This document shows positions 15,096 to 23,708 of a stretch of 29,779 bases of DNA, piece by piece; the stretch's first letter is position 1, and each line of letters opens with the position of its first letter. The stretch covers positions 1 to 29,779 of the forward strand of contig JAGCTZ010000043.1 in assembly GCA_017963165.1 (NCBI GenBank). The letters run 5' to 3'. Source of the DNA: Treponema sp. Lineage in GTDB: Bacteria; Spirochaetota; Spirochaetia; Treponematales; Treponemataceae. The notes beneath the pieces were generated by a model that searched no databases, had not been told where the DNA came from, and saw only the letters and a program-made list of their open reading frames with translations. A program made the position numbers and the translations under genes.

Positions 15096-16691
15096 ATGTC
15101 TCTGAACTGCAACGAAATTAATCTTATTCTCGAGGAACTTGACTTGACCGGCGCATTTATTCAGGAAATTGTGCAGCCGGGCTATGATATGCTGGCGCTT
15201 TATACTTACAAAGAAGGAACTGCAAAAACTGTTGTGGTTTGCACGGCGCAGAATTCTATACGCATGAACGAGACTCGGCGTAAAATTACTAAAAATGAAA
15301 AACCGCTGCGATTTATGGAGTTTTTACGGTCGCATATAAAAGGGTGCCGCATTAATTCCTGCCGGCAGATTGGTTTTGAGCGCGTTGTAAAGCTGGAGCT
15401 TAGCCGCCTGGTTGCACCAGACGAAAAAAAGGCTAACCAGCAGACGGTACACCTTTCTCTTGTGAAAAAGCCGGTACTTTCTAAAGAAGAGCTGGCCGCG
15501 CAGGAAGAAGCAGCAGAAATTGAAGAAAATTACATTCTTTACATAAAGCTCTGGAACAACGCGGCCAACGTGATTCTTTGTGACACAGATGGAACAATTC
15601 TTGAGACGATGTTCCGGCGGCCGGAAAGGAATGAGGTTAAGGGGGAAAAATACATTCCGCCGGAACCTGTTGAAAAGACAGATACTGCTGAAAAATACCC
15701 TGTTCGTGAATGGCAGAACGCCGGGGTTTTAGGGGCGGAGCCCCTAGGCGAAGGGGTAGCGGAAGACCGCGCAGCGGGCCGGAGCGAGGGGAAGTCCTTC
15801 CCCTCCTTCAACTCCTACATCGACTGGTGGTACAGCGAGCATGCGGCTAACCTTTCGACTGAGTCGCTTTTGGAAAAGGCGGAAAAATGGTACAACGTGC
15901 GCCACTCTAAGATGGAAAATGCTCTGAACAATCTGCTGGAAAAGAAAAAATCCTTTGAAAATGCGGGCCAGCTTAAGCACCAGGGTGACCTTATTCTGAC
16001 TTTTGGCCACATGATTGACGGCACTTCTAAATTTCTTGAATGCGAAGACTACGAAACGGGCAAAACCCTGCGGATTTTGATTGACCCTAAAAAATCTGCC
16101 CAGGAAAACGCCCAGGATTACTATAAAAACTACAAAAAGGCCACCAGCGGCATAGAAGACCTGGAACGCGATATAGAAACTGCCCGCCGCCAGATAGAAA
16201 AACTTGACGAACAGTACCAGCAGATTTGCACCGAAAAAAATCCTGTAAAAATTGAACAGCTTTTACGTCGTGACACTACCCCAACCCAACAAAAAAAGAA
16301 AGCCCGTCCGGGACTGGACTACACCATAAACGACTGGTACATTCTTGTTGGCCGTGATGCAAACGAAAACGACGAGCTTCTGCGCCATTATGTTCGTGGT
16401 GATGATCTTTGGCTCCATGTCCGCGATTTTCCGGGCGGTTATGTTTTTATAAAGGCACGTAAGGGCAAAACTGTTCCGCTTGATATTCTGCTTGATGCGG
16501 CAAATCTTGCTGTTCATTACTCAAAGGCCCGCACAAACAGCAAGGTTGATCTTTATTATACTCACGTAAAATATCTTAGGCGCGCAAAAAATGGTCCTAA
16601 AGGGCTTGTTATTCCAACCCAGGAAAAGAATCTTTGCATTACGCCTGACAAACAGAGACTTGCAAAGCTTGATTTTCTGCGTAACGAATAA
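15096..16691 (+). CDS. rqcH: RqcH / NFACT family ribosome quality-control factor (FbpA-like)
   Basis: This 531-residue protein has an NFACT-N domain (about 1-200), a long coiled-coil middle (about 255-390) and an NFACT-R domain near 410-525 with the marker RHYVRGDDLWLHVRDFPGGY. In bacteria RqcH binds stalled 50S subunits and recruits tRNA-Ala to add alanine tails to the nascent chain; older annotations call the family fibronectin-binding. Residues about 212-237 (from VLGAEPLGEG to GKSFP) are encoded by a GC-rich palindromic element inserted in frame between the N-terminal domain and the coiled coil. The ATG is preceded by a promoter at leaderless spacing. The gene is slightly shorter than typical family members (about 560-570). 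It is probably functional, since both terminal domains are intact. Confidence 0.92.
   Translation: MSLNCNEINLILEELDLTGAFIQEIVQPGYDMLALYTYKEGTAKTVVVCTAQNSIRMNETRRKITKNEKPLRFMEFLRSHIKGCRINSCRQIGFERVVKLELSRLVAPDEKKANQQTVHLSLVKKPVLSKEELAAQEEAAEIEENYILYIKLWNNAANVILCDTDGTILETMFRRPERNEVKGEKYIPPEPVEKTDTAEKYPVREWQNAGVLGAEPLGEGVAEDRAAGRSEGKSFPSFNSYIDWWYSEHAANLSTESLLEKAEKWYNVRHSKMENALNNLLEKKKSFENAGQLKHQGDLILTFGHMIDGTSKFLECEDYETGKTLRILIDPKKSAQENAQDYYKNYKKATSGIEDLERDIETARRQIEKLDEQYQQICTEKNPVKIEQLLRRDTTPTQQKKKARPGLDYTINDWYILVGRDANENDELLRHYVRGDDLWLHVRDFPGGYVFIKARKGKTVPLDILLDAANLAVHYSKARTNSKVDLYYTHVKYLRRAKNGPKGLVIPTQEKNLCITPDKQRLAKLDFLRNE
15731..15806 (+). repeat. GC-rich palindromic element inserted in frame in rqcH
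   Basis: Three short stems are visible: GGGGCGGAGCCCC, CCGCGCAGCGG and GGGGAAGTCCTTCCCC. The sequence is far more GC-rich than the rest of the gene and shares ordered blocks with the intergenic copy at 4960-5040. It encodes about 26 residues without a stop or frame shift. Confidence 0.75.
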
Positions 16692-16695
16692 CAAA

Positions 16696-16721
16696 GGCCC
16701 TTCGACAGGCTCAGGGACCCC
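16696..16721. repeat. Dispersed CCTTCGACAGGCTCAGGG-type repeat, full copy
   Basis: GGCCCTTCGACAGGCTCAGG followed by GACCCC, five bases after the rqcH stop. It is the clearest copy of the family in the window. The CCCT and AGGG ends can pair. Confidence 0.8.
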
Positions 16722-16748
16722 ACAATTTTTCAAAGTCCCCACATTTTC

Positions 16749-16804
16749 TGCACAACGAATAAAGTTTATTTTTCTATGCACAACGAATAAAGTTTATTTT
16801 TCTA
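16749..16804 (+). repeat. Perfect 28-bp tandem duplication
   Basis: Two identical adjacent 28-bp units, each starting TGCACAACGAATAAAG and ending TTTTTCTA, at 16749-16776 and 16777-16804. Each contains the near-palindrome AATAAAGTTTATT. The second unit ends directly at the -35 box of the HAD gene promoter. Confidence 0.92.
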
Positions 16805-16833
16805 ATGACGGATTTACAATAATATAGTATAAT
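16805..16833 (+). promoter_or_regulatory. Promoter of the HAD hydrolase gene, leaderless
   Basis: ATGACG (16805-16810, four of six to consensus), a 17-bp spacer and a perfect TATAAT (16828-16833). The GTG start at 16840 is six bases beyond the -10 box and no ribosome site is present. Confidence 0.68.
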
Positions 16834-16839
16834 ATTCTA

Positions 16840-17547
16840 GTGTATATTTTAAATTTGGGTGAAATAGACGCTGTTGCTTTTGATATTGACGGAACCCTTT
16901 ACAGAAACCTGGTTTTCTATGTAAAAGTTTTTCCGCACTATCTGAAGAACTGGAGCTTTTTCATTAAGTTCAACAAAGTACGCAAGATGCTGCGTGCAGA
17001 CAAACAAAATGAGCAGGGTTATGACGATTTATATGGCGTCCAGCTGGAGCTGCTTGCAAAAGAGCTTGGCTGCACCAGACCAGAAGCAGAACTTCAGCTC
17101 AATAATATTGTCTACGAAGGCTTGCGTCCGTATTTCGAAAAAATGAATGCCTGCAATGGTGCACCTGAACTTATACACAGACTTAAAACTTCGGGTTTTA
17201 AGATTGCATTGCTTTCGGATTTTCCTCCAGAACAAAAGGGGGAAATTTGGGGAATAAAAAAAGACTGCGACCTGCTTTTGAGTTCTGAACTGATTGGAGC
17301 TCTAAAGCCTTCGTCAAAACCTTTTGAGGAATTGTCAGCAAAACTTGAGGTTCCGGCAGAGCGCATTCTTTACATCGGGAACAGCCATTCTTATGATGTT
17401 GCTGGTCCTAAAAAATTAGGTATGAAAGCCGGTTGGTTTGTACCCTGGATACGGGGAATGTTCGGGATCAGATCAAAAATCGCAGATATTACCTTCTGGG
17501 ATTATAGGCAGCTGGAAAAGTTTATTTTTAAACAAGCCTCCAAATAA
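16840..17547 (+). CDS. HAD-superfamily hydrolase
   Basis: This is a 235-residue protein with all four HAD motifs: DIDGT with the nucleophilic Asp near residues 15-19, LLSD as motif II, the Lys of GALKPSSKPF as motif III, and GNSHSYDVAGPKKLGM as motif IV. A helical cap domain lies between motifs I and II (about 25-115), as in phosphoglycolate-phosphatase-like or pyrimidine 5'-nucleotidase-like enzymes. The substrate cannot be read from sequence. The GTG at 16840 is the only reasonable start because motif I follows within 15 residues. It lies six bases after a perfect TATAAT, so the mRNA is predicted to be leaderless. The coiled-coil gene follows after 35 bp and is probably cotranscribed. Confidence 0.88.
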   Translation: MYILNLGEIDAVAFDIDGTLYRNLVFYVKVFPHYLKNWSFFIKFNKVRKMLRADKQNEQGYDDLYGVQLELLAKELGCTRPEAELQLNNIVYEGLRPYFEKMNACNGAPELIHRLKTSGFKIALLSDFPPEQKGEIWGIKKDCDLLLSSELIGALKPSSKPFEELSAKLEVPAERILYIGNSHSYDVAGPKKLGMKAGWFVPWIRGMFGIRSKIADITFWDYRQLEKFIFKQASK

Positions 17548-17582
17548 TTTTGGAGTTTACAAAAAATTGGGTGGGGAAAAAA

Positions 17583-20500
17583 GTGGATATCTTTATTTTA
17601 ATTCTCATTGCTACTGTCGTATCTTTAGGTATTGCAATCTTCTTTCATGAAAATGACAAGAAAAAAAATTCAATGGATCGGGTAAAGCGTTATGCAGATG
17701 GACGTATTCAGGAAATGCATAATGATTTTAAAAAGCTGGAGGATCATTTTAACATCCTTATAGCAGAATTTGATACCCGCCAGAATCAGGCAAATGCAGC
17801 CGTAAAGCTTCTTACTCAGCAGAATCAGGATTTTGCAGACAAAATTTCGAACCTGGACAACGACATTAAAGCTATTCAAAATATCGAAGCACAGATAAAC
17901 AATTATTCAAAGCTTATCAGCGACTTAAACGAAATGACCGGACAGGTAGAAGAAAACCTTCTTAGAATTCAAAAGGAAAGTGTCATTGTAAATAAATTAA
18001 ATGACCGCCTTGATAAGCAGCAGCAGACTGTAGACAATATCGATAAAAAGATCCCACAAATTTCTGAACACTTTTCCCAGGAAAATGCAGAGCAGCTTAA
18101 GGCTATTGGCACTACCCTTCTTGATGAATATAAAAACTATGCAAACAAAATTGCTTCTGACATCAGCAAATCTCAGAGTGATGCAGAAAACGCTCTTGCA
18201 AAAATCAAGCAGCAGATTCAGGAAGCTTATAACGAAGCAGCCGCAAAGGCAGAGTCCCTTGAAAATACAGCCTTTGAACATTTGAGTCAGCAGGCTACAG
18301 AACGTTCTGAAAAATATATTGCTGCACTCAAGGAACAGAATGAAAAACTTGATGCACAGATTACCCAGAGCTTCAAGGAATCTGAACACAAGCTTGTTAA
18401 TGATGTTAAGGCCGACCTTGCAAAGATGAACGAAAACTTCCAGAAGAGTATCGAAGGTCTTTCAAATACTTACACTGCAAAGGTTCAGACCCTCCACGAC
18501 AAATACAATGCACAGCTTGAATCTGTTTCAGGTAAAAATGACGGAATCATTGCAAAACTCGAAACTCAATTTAATCAGGATTTTACCCGCATTGACCAGA
18601 AGTGCAAAAGCGACTTTGAAAAAATCAGCCAGCGTTACGAAGAAAACTACAGCACACTCAACCAGAAATATGATGCCGATTATAAATCTCTTTCCGACAA
18701 ATATGATGAGGCTGTAGGAAAAATCACACAGAAATATGATTCACAGCTTGGTTCAATTACTTCTAAAGGAAACAAAGAGCTCGAAGATATTGAAGCAAGA
18801 TTTAATGCAGACATTCAAAAGCTCAAAACCGATTATTCAAAATCCTTTGATACTGCAACTGCCGTAAACAACAAAAAAATCAACGAGTTCAACGAAAATT
18901 TTGTTGCCGAACAGCAGCGCCTTAAAGCTGAATATGAACAGGCAATCAATACTCTTGCTGCAGAAAGTACAGGCAGGATTCAAAGCTTTAAGGATAATAT
19001 CTCGCAGGAAATTTCTACTTTTGAATCGGAAAACACTGGAAAGCTTGAAAATATTCAAAACAGTATTGCGCAGGAAATTTCTACTTTTGAATCAGAAAAT
19101 ACAGGAAAGCTTGAAAGTATTCAAAACAGTATTGCTCAGGAAATTTCTGCTTTTGAATCAGAAAATACAGGAAAGCTTGAAAGTATTCGAAACGCTATCT
19201 CTCAAGGAATTTCTACTTTTGAATCAGAAAACACAGGAAAACTTTCCGGACTTGAAAATAATCTTTCACAAGAAATTTCTTCACTTGCCGAAGAATATAA
19301 AGCCCAGATTAATTCTCTTCAAAATGATTATAACAGTCAGATTTCTGAATTTAAGAATTCTATTGGAACACGACTTGCTGCTGTTGAAGATGAATGTGAA
19401 ACAAAAACCTCTTCTATCGAAAACAGCCTTTCACAGGAATTCTCTACCTTTGCAGATGAATGCAAGGAACAGATTAATTCTCTTCAGAACGACTACAGCA
19501 GTAAGCTTTCTGACTTTAAGGATTCTTTGGGCACACGGCTTTCTATTGTTGAAAATGAATATGAAAACAAGACTGCTGCTCTTGAATCAAATATCCGCGA
19601 GCTTACCGAACGTTATGAAACAGAAGAAGAAGGTCTTCAGAATGTATTCAGTGAACGGCTCAGAGCGCTTGATGAAGACTACAAGCAGAAGATTGCAGAG
19701 ATTCGTCTTTCACTCGAAGACAGCATAAGAAAATGCAGCGAAACCTCTGAATTCCTTAAACGCGATGTTGACGGTAATTCAAAGAGCCTCGAAACTATAC
19801 AGACCGAGCTTGATGAAGAAATCAGGCTTATGCAGGAAAAATATGCCGGACTTTACAATGATGCAATTGCTTCGGCAGACCAGAAAGAAAAGGCTGCGCT
19901 TGACAGCTTTAATGAAGGTGCAAGCAAAAAGATTGATGAATATGCAGGTCTTATCCAGCAGAAGATTGATACGCTCGAAACAAGCATTACAGAGAAAATC
20001 AGAAACATGTCGCTTCAATCAAGCAATTCAATTCACGAAGCCGAAACTGCTGTTGCAGATTTACAGAAGGAATGCTCTGCTGTTAATCAAAAGGCACAGG
20101 AGCTTCAGCCTGAGCTTGATGCAAAGATTAAGAGCATAACAAAAGAAATCGAAGACTTTAAGACTGATACAGAAATTAAGCTTAACAATATGAATAAATA
20201 CATTTCTGATTCTGTTAAGCGTTCTGTTGCCGAAAGTGAGCAGACTCACCTTAATATTCTTGAAGGAATTGATGACCAACTTAGTTCTTATAAAAAGGAT
20301 ATTGAACACAAGCTGCTTCAGATTCAGAATAACGGTTCCGATATTGATACCCTTGAAAAGAGCCTTCGCGCCGCAATGCAGGAAGTTCAGTCTCGCGTTC
20401 TTGGAGATTTTGATACCTTTACAAGCAACCAGCAGCGCCGCCACGAAGAGTTTTCTACCCAGATTAAAGAAGATTCCGAAACAATCGAAGCCCGTTTGCG

Positions 20501-22430
20501 CGAAATTGATAAATCACTCGATGAGCTTAAGGAAACTGCAACAGGCAGCATGAGTGCAAAACTCGAGGATTTTGAAAAAGCCTTTAATAACAACATTCTT
20601 ACAAAGAATAACCAGATTGATTCTGAACTTTCGGGATGGAAAATCCAGCTTGATACAAAGCTTGCTTCTATTTCTGCTACTTATGAAAATGCAAGAAATG
20701 AAATGGAACAGAATTATCAGAACGAGCTTAAAACAAATCTTGCTTCAATTCTTTCCAGAACGACAGAGCAGTATGACAAGCTTGCAGAAGCTGTTGAAAA
20801 ATCAAAGCTTGGTCTTGAATCAAATATTTCAGAAATCCAGAACACACTTGGCGATTTCCAGGAAGAAACAAGAGACAAGCTTTCTCAAATTTCTATGGAT
20901 ACTGATTCAGAGCTTAAGAAAGAGTTTGAAAATACTCTTAAAAAGGTTGAAACTAACATCAACAAGATTCAGGAAGATATTACTACCAAGTTTCAGACTT
21001 TTGAACAGAGTATGCTCGAAAGGCAGGAAACAGGAACCTCATCTATTGATGCCGCTCTTGCGGAATTTAATACCTGGAAGCAGCAGCTTCGCTCTCAGTT
21101 AGATGGAGCTAACGAAGTTTTCCAGAACGAACTTGCTTCATTTAAGGCAAACACAAAAGATGAAATTGAAGCATCACGTCAGCAGCTTTCACAAAACATG
21201 CAGTCTTATGCTTCTTATATTCAGGATCAGCAGAATGAACTGAATGATAGAATTACATCTTTGCAAAACAAGACCGAAGCTTCTGTAAAAGAATACGAAG
21301 AGCGTTCTGAACAGATTCTCAAACAATTAAATGAAACTTACACTCAGATGCTTACAGATACCGAAGAACGTGTAAAAGCCCAGAACAAAGATTCTGCACA
21401 GAGCCTTGAACAGCTTAAAAAAGATATTCAGGCCGCTTCAGATCAGAACAGAGCAAGTCAGACACAGTTTGTTCTTAAAATGCAGAATGATGCAAACGAC
21501 ATGCAGGTTCGTATGGGCGAGCTTACAAAAGAATTGCAGTCAATCCGTGCCAACATTCAGCAGTTTGAACGTGCCGATGCAATGAAACGTCAGCTCGATG
21601 CTAACCTTGATGATTTGAACAACCGCTTTAATCAGCTTGGTAATTTTACAGACACAGCCGAAGACCTTACAGCGCAATACAATTCTATTGTTAAAATGAA
21701 TGACGAAATGTCAAAGCAGCTTACTGCACTTGAACAGCAAAAACAGCGCGTAACTTCTCTGGAACAAAAGTTTGGTCAGCTGATTGCTTTGTCTAACACA
21801 ATTGACGAACGAATTCAGAGCCTGAATGTTACTTCTGATGATATTGGAACAATGGAAGTAGCAGTCCGCGATTACAAAGACAAGCTTGATATTGTTTCAC
21901 AACAGTATGACCGTCTGGAAAAGAAGGATGAAATGATTAACAGAGTTCTTAAGGATGTAGATACTTCGTTTGCAAACCTTAAGAATATGGAACAGCGAAT
22001 TGCAGATTGTGAACGTCAGGTAACTTCTCTTCCTAATGAAATTAAGTCTGTTCAGGCTAACGTTGACAGAATTCTTCAGAATGGACCAAAGATTACGGAA
22101 GCTGCTTCTAAGCTTCAGAATCTTGATTCGGTTCTTTCAGAAACAGAAAAACGAATTGATACAATTCATTCTGCAAACTCTGGTATTAAGAAGACACAGC
22201 TTGAGCTTGAACAATTCGGCCGCGAAGTTAACAATAAGTTCAACACACTTCATCAGATTACCCAAAATGAAGTTGCAAAGAACAAGCCTGTACAGGACAA
22301 AGGTATTTCACCTTCTGAACGCGAAACAATACGTTCTCTTAAGCGTGAAGGCTGGACAAATGTTGAACTTGCTTCCAGATTCAAACGTACTATAACAGAA
22401 ATTGAGCTTTTGCTTGATTTGCCGGATTAA
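17583..22430 (+). CDS. Giant membrane-anchored coiled-coil protein with a C-terminal helix-turn-helix-like segment
   Basis: This is a 1615-residue protein. An N-terminal membrane helix (IFILILIATVVSLGIAIFF, about 3-21) is followed by roughly 1500 residues of Glu/Lys/Gln/Ser-rich, proline-poor coiled coil. It ends in a compact segment, SERETIRSLKREGWTNVELA plus SRFKRTITEIELLLDLPD, that looks like a helix-turn-helix. Internal repeats occur at 19005-19268 (four 22-residue units) and about 19270-19580 (two longer units containing INSLQNDY and GTRL). I chose the GTG at 17583 because GGTGGGG lies six bases upstream; the TTG at 17550 and GTG at 17571 lack good sites. It could be a cytoskeletal or chromosome-tethering filament; no named family is recognised. 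Confidence 0.88.
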   Translation: MDIFILILIATVVSLGIAIFFHENDKKKNSMDRVKRYADGRIQEMHNDFKKLEDHFNILIAEFDTRQNQANAAVKLLTQQNQDFADKISNLDNDIKAIQNIEAQINNYSKLISDLNEMTGQVEENLLRIQKESVIVNKLNDRLDKQQQTVDNIDKKIPQISEHFSQENAEQLKAIGTTLLDEYKNYANKIASDISKSQSDAENALAKIKQQIQEAYNEAAAKAESLENTAFEHLSQQATERSEKYIAALKEQNEKLDAQITQSFKESEHKLVNDVKADLAKMNENFQKSIEGLSNTYTAKVQTLHDKYNAQLESVSGKNDGIIAKLETQFNQDFTRIDQKCKSDFEKISQRYEENYSTLNQKYDADYKSLSDKYDEAVGKITQKYDSQLGSITSKGNKELEDIEARFNADIQKLKTDYSKSFDTATAVNNKKINEFNENFVAEQQRLKAEYEQAINTLAAESTGRIQSFKDNISQEISTFESENTGKLENIQNSIAQEISTFESENTGKLESIQNSIAQEISAFESENTGKLESIRNAISQGISTFESENTGKLSGLENNLSQEISSLAEEYKAQINSLQNDYNSQISEFKNSIGTRLAAVEDECETKTSSIENSLSQEFSTFADECKEQINSLQNDYSSKLSDFKDSLGTRLSIVENEYENKTAALESNIRELTERYETEEEGLQNVFSERLRALDEDYKQKIAEIRLSLEDSIRKCSETSEFLKRDVDGNSKSLETIQTELDEEIRLMQEKYAGLYNDAIASADQKEKAALDSFNEGASKKIDEYAGLIQQKIDTLETSITEKIRNMSLQSSNSIHEAETAVADLQKECSAVNQKAQELQPELDAKIKSITKEIEDFKTDTEIKLNNMNKYISDSVKRSVAESEQTHLNILEGIDDQLSSYKKDIEHKLLQIQNNGSDIDTLEKSLRAAMQEVQSRVLGDFDTFTSNQQRRHEEFSTQIKEDSETIEARLREIDKSLDELKETATGSMSAKLEDFEKAFNNNILTKNNQIDSELSGWKIQLDTKLASISATYENARNEMEQNYQNELKTNLASILSRTTEQYDKLAEAVEKSKLGLESNISEIQNTLGDFQEETRDKLSQISMDTDSELKKEFENTLKKVETNINKIQEDITTKFQTFEQSMLERQETGTSSIDAALAEFNTWKQQLRSQLDGANEVFQNELASFKANTKDEIEASRQQLSQNMQSYASYIQDQQNELNDRITSLQNKTEASVKEYEERSEQILKQLNETYTQMLTDTEERVKAQNKDSAQSLEQLKKDIQAASDQNRASQTQFVLKMQNDANDMQVRMGELTKELQSIRANIQQFERADAMKRQLDANLDDLNNRFNQLGNFTDTAEDLTAQYNSIVKMNDEMSKQLTALEQQKQRVTSLEQKFGQLIALSNTIDERIQSLNVTSDDIGTMEVAVRDYKDKLDIVSQQYDRLEKKDEMINRVLKDVDTSFANLKNMEQRIADCERQVTSLPNEIKSVQANVDRILQNGPKITEAASKLQNLDSVLSETEKRIDTIHSANSGIKKTQLELEQFGREVNNKFNTLHQITQNEVAKNKPVQDKGISPSERETIRSLKREGWTNVELASRFKRTITEIELLLDLPD
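19005..19268 (+). repeat. Four tandem 66-bp coding repeats in the coiled-coil gene
   Basis: Units start at 19005, 19071, 19137 and 19203. Each encodes 22 residues of the pattern QEISTFESENTGKLE plus seven more. Twenty-two residues equal two hendecads, so the repeat keeps an 11-residue coiled-coil phase. The first three units are nearly identical at the DNA level, indicating recent expansion. Confidence 0.9.
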
Positions 22431-22449
22431 TATGCCGGCTTAATTAAAC

Positions 22450-22932
22450 TTAATTATGCGAACGAGATAAAAGACAAACGGCAGATGCTTCTACAGCATC
22501 GCCAGTACCAACCGGTGGGAGTTTCTCACCGGTTTTTGCTTTAACAAACACCTGGTCATTTTTTACACCAAGTGCAAAAGCAACAGATTCTATTACGCGT
22601 TCTCTGTATGGAATAAACTTTGGTTTTTCAAGCTTTATAACGCAATCAATATTTTCTATCTGCCAGCCGGCAGCCCTAACCTTTTCCATCACAGTTTTAA
22701 GGAGTTCTGCAGAATCGGCATCCTTCCATTTTGGATCTTCGGGTGGAAAAAAGGAACCAATATCACCAAGACCTGAGGCACCAAGTACTGCATCTGTAAT
22801 TGCGTGAAAAAGAACGTCTCCGTCAGAATGACCGTCTTCACCTTTTTCAAATGGAAGCACAACTCCGCCTAGTATAAGCGCTCTTCCTTCCACGAGTCTG
22901 TGAATGTCATAACCAAGCCCTACTCTAATCAA
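22450..22932 (-). CDS. ispF: 2-C-methyl-D-erythritol 2,4-cyclodiphosphate synthase
   Basis: This complete 160-residue enzyme of the non-mevalonate isoprenoid pathway cyclises CDP-methylerythritol phosphate with loss of CMP. The metal ligands are D9 and H11 in GYDIHRL and H43 in LFHAITDAVLGA. GHSDGDV, GDIGSFFPP and the C-terminal KAKTGEKLPPVGTG are family marks. The start is a TTG at 22932 with GGGAG seven bases upstream. It follows ispD by 11 bp. In many bacteria ispD and ispF are adjacent or fused; here they are separate genes. It converges on the coiled-coil gene with 19 bp between stops and no visible terminator. Confidence 0.96.
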   Translation of the reverse strand: MIRVGLGYDIHRLVEGRALILGGVVLPFEKGEDGHSDGDVLFHAITDAVLGASGLGDIGSFFPPEDPKWKDADSAELLKTVMEKVRAAGWQIENIDCVIKLEKPKFIPYRERVIESVAFALGVKNDQVFVKAKTGEKLPPVGTGDAVEASAVCLLSRSHN

Positions 22933-22943
22933 AATGCTGCTCC

Positions 22944-23708
22944 CTACCCATTTGCCTGCATCTGGGCTTTTTCCAGATCGCCTGGATATGTAATTTTAAT
23001 ATTTTTAGGGTCACCGGTAACAAGCTTTACATTACCACAATAACGGCCCCAGATTTCTGTATCATCTGTATAATCATGGCCATCTGATGCTGCTTTTTTA
23101 TGCGCATCAAAAAGCTTTCCAAAAACAAAGCCTTGAGGAGTTTGAATTGCTGTAAGCATTTTCCGTTCAAGGTGTTGAACTATAAAACCAGACTCGTCAA
23201 TTCCTTTTATTGTATCTGTCGGTGGAATTCCAGGGGCTGCGGCTTCAAACTCCTGTGCCGCAAGAAGAACATGATGAATTATTCTGTCAGAAACGAAAGG
23301 TCTTGCTCCATCGTGGATTAAAACATAATCGGGCTGAACAGCAGCTTTTTTTATATGTTCCAATGCGTTCAAAACAGATTTTTGCCTTGTATAACCACCC
23401 TGCACATATTCAACCTTTTCTTTCATGTCATCATCAAAATCAAAAAAAGCTGTTACTGCTTCGGAGGCTTCGGCAACTCCATTCATAGGAACAGTAATAA
23501 TTAAATGAGAAATTTCAAACGGATGTTCTTTATTTTTTGCGGCGTCCTCGAAAGCTTTTACACAGGAAGAAAGGACAGTTCCTCCACCAAGTGGAAGATA
23601 TTCTTTTTTAACAGACTGGCCCATTCTTGTAGAAGAACCGGCCGCTGTTATTATGATTGCAATTTTTTTATTGCCTGTTGAACCTGCTGAATTAGAAGGA
23701 ATCATCAT
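22944..23708 (-). CDS. ispD: 2-C-methyl-D-erythritol 4-phosphate cytidylyltransferase
   Basis: It transfers CMP from CTP to methylerythritol phosphate, the step before the kinase IspE in isoprenoid synthesis. Motifs are ITAAGSSTRMG with the downstream Lys in KKEYLPLGG, VLIHDGARPFVS, PTDTIKG, QTPQGF and the final YTDDTEIWG / GDPKNIKIT blocks. The frame is open up to 23762, but the family start lies close to the first motif, so I chose the ATG at 23708; the ATG at 23705 is equally possible. AAGGAG lies 12 bp upstream. The start is inside the last codons of carD (17-bp overlap), suggesting translational coupling. carD-ispD-ispF synteny is also known from mycobacteria. Confidence 0.93.
   Translation of the reverse strand: MMIPSNSAGSTGNKKIAIIITAAGSSTRMGQSVKKEYLPLGGGTVLSSCVKAFEDAAKNKEHPFEISHLIITVPMNGVAEASEAVTAFFDFDDDMKEKVEYVQGGYTRQKSVLNALEHIKKAAVQPDYVLIHDGARPFVSDRIIHHVLLAAQEFEAAAPGIPPTDTIKGIDESGFIVQHLERKMLTAIQTPQGFVFGKLFDAHKKAASDGHDYTDDTEIWGRYCGNVKLVTGDPKNIKITYPGDLEKAQMQANG

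Noticed and set aside
17550..17582. TTG start for the coiled-coil protein
   Set aside because: No ribosome site; the GTG at 17583 has GGTGGGG at proper spacing and begins directly with the membrane helix.
18901..19728. A 275-residue open frame in another phase inside the coiled-coil gene
   Set aside because: It is a shadow of the repetitive coding sequence; the in-frame protein has clear repeats and codon structure.
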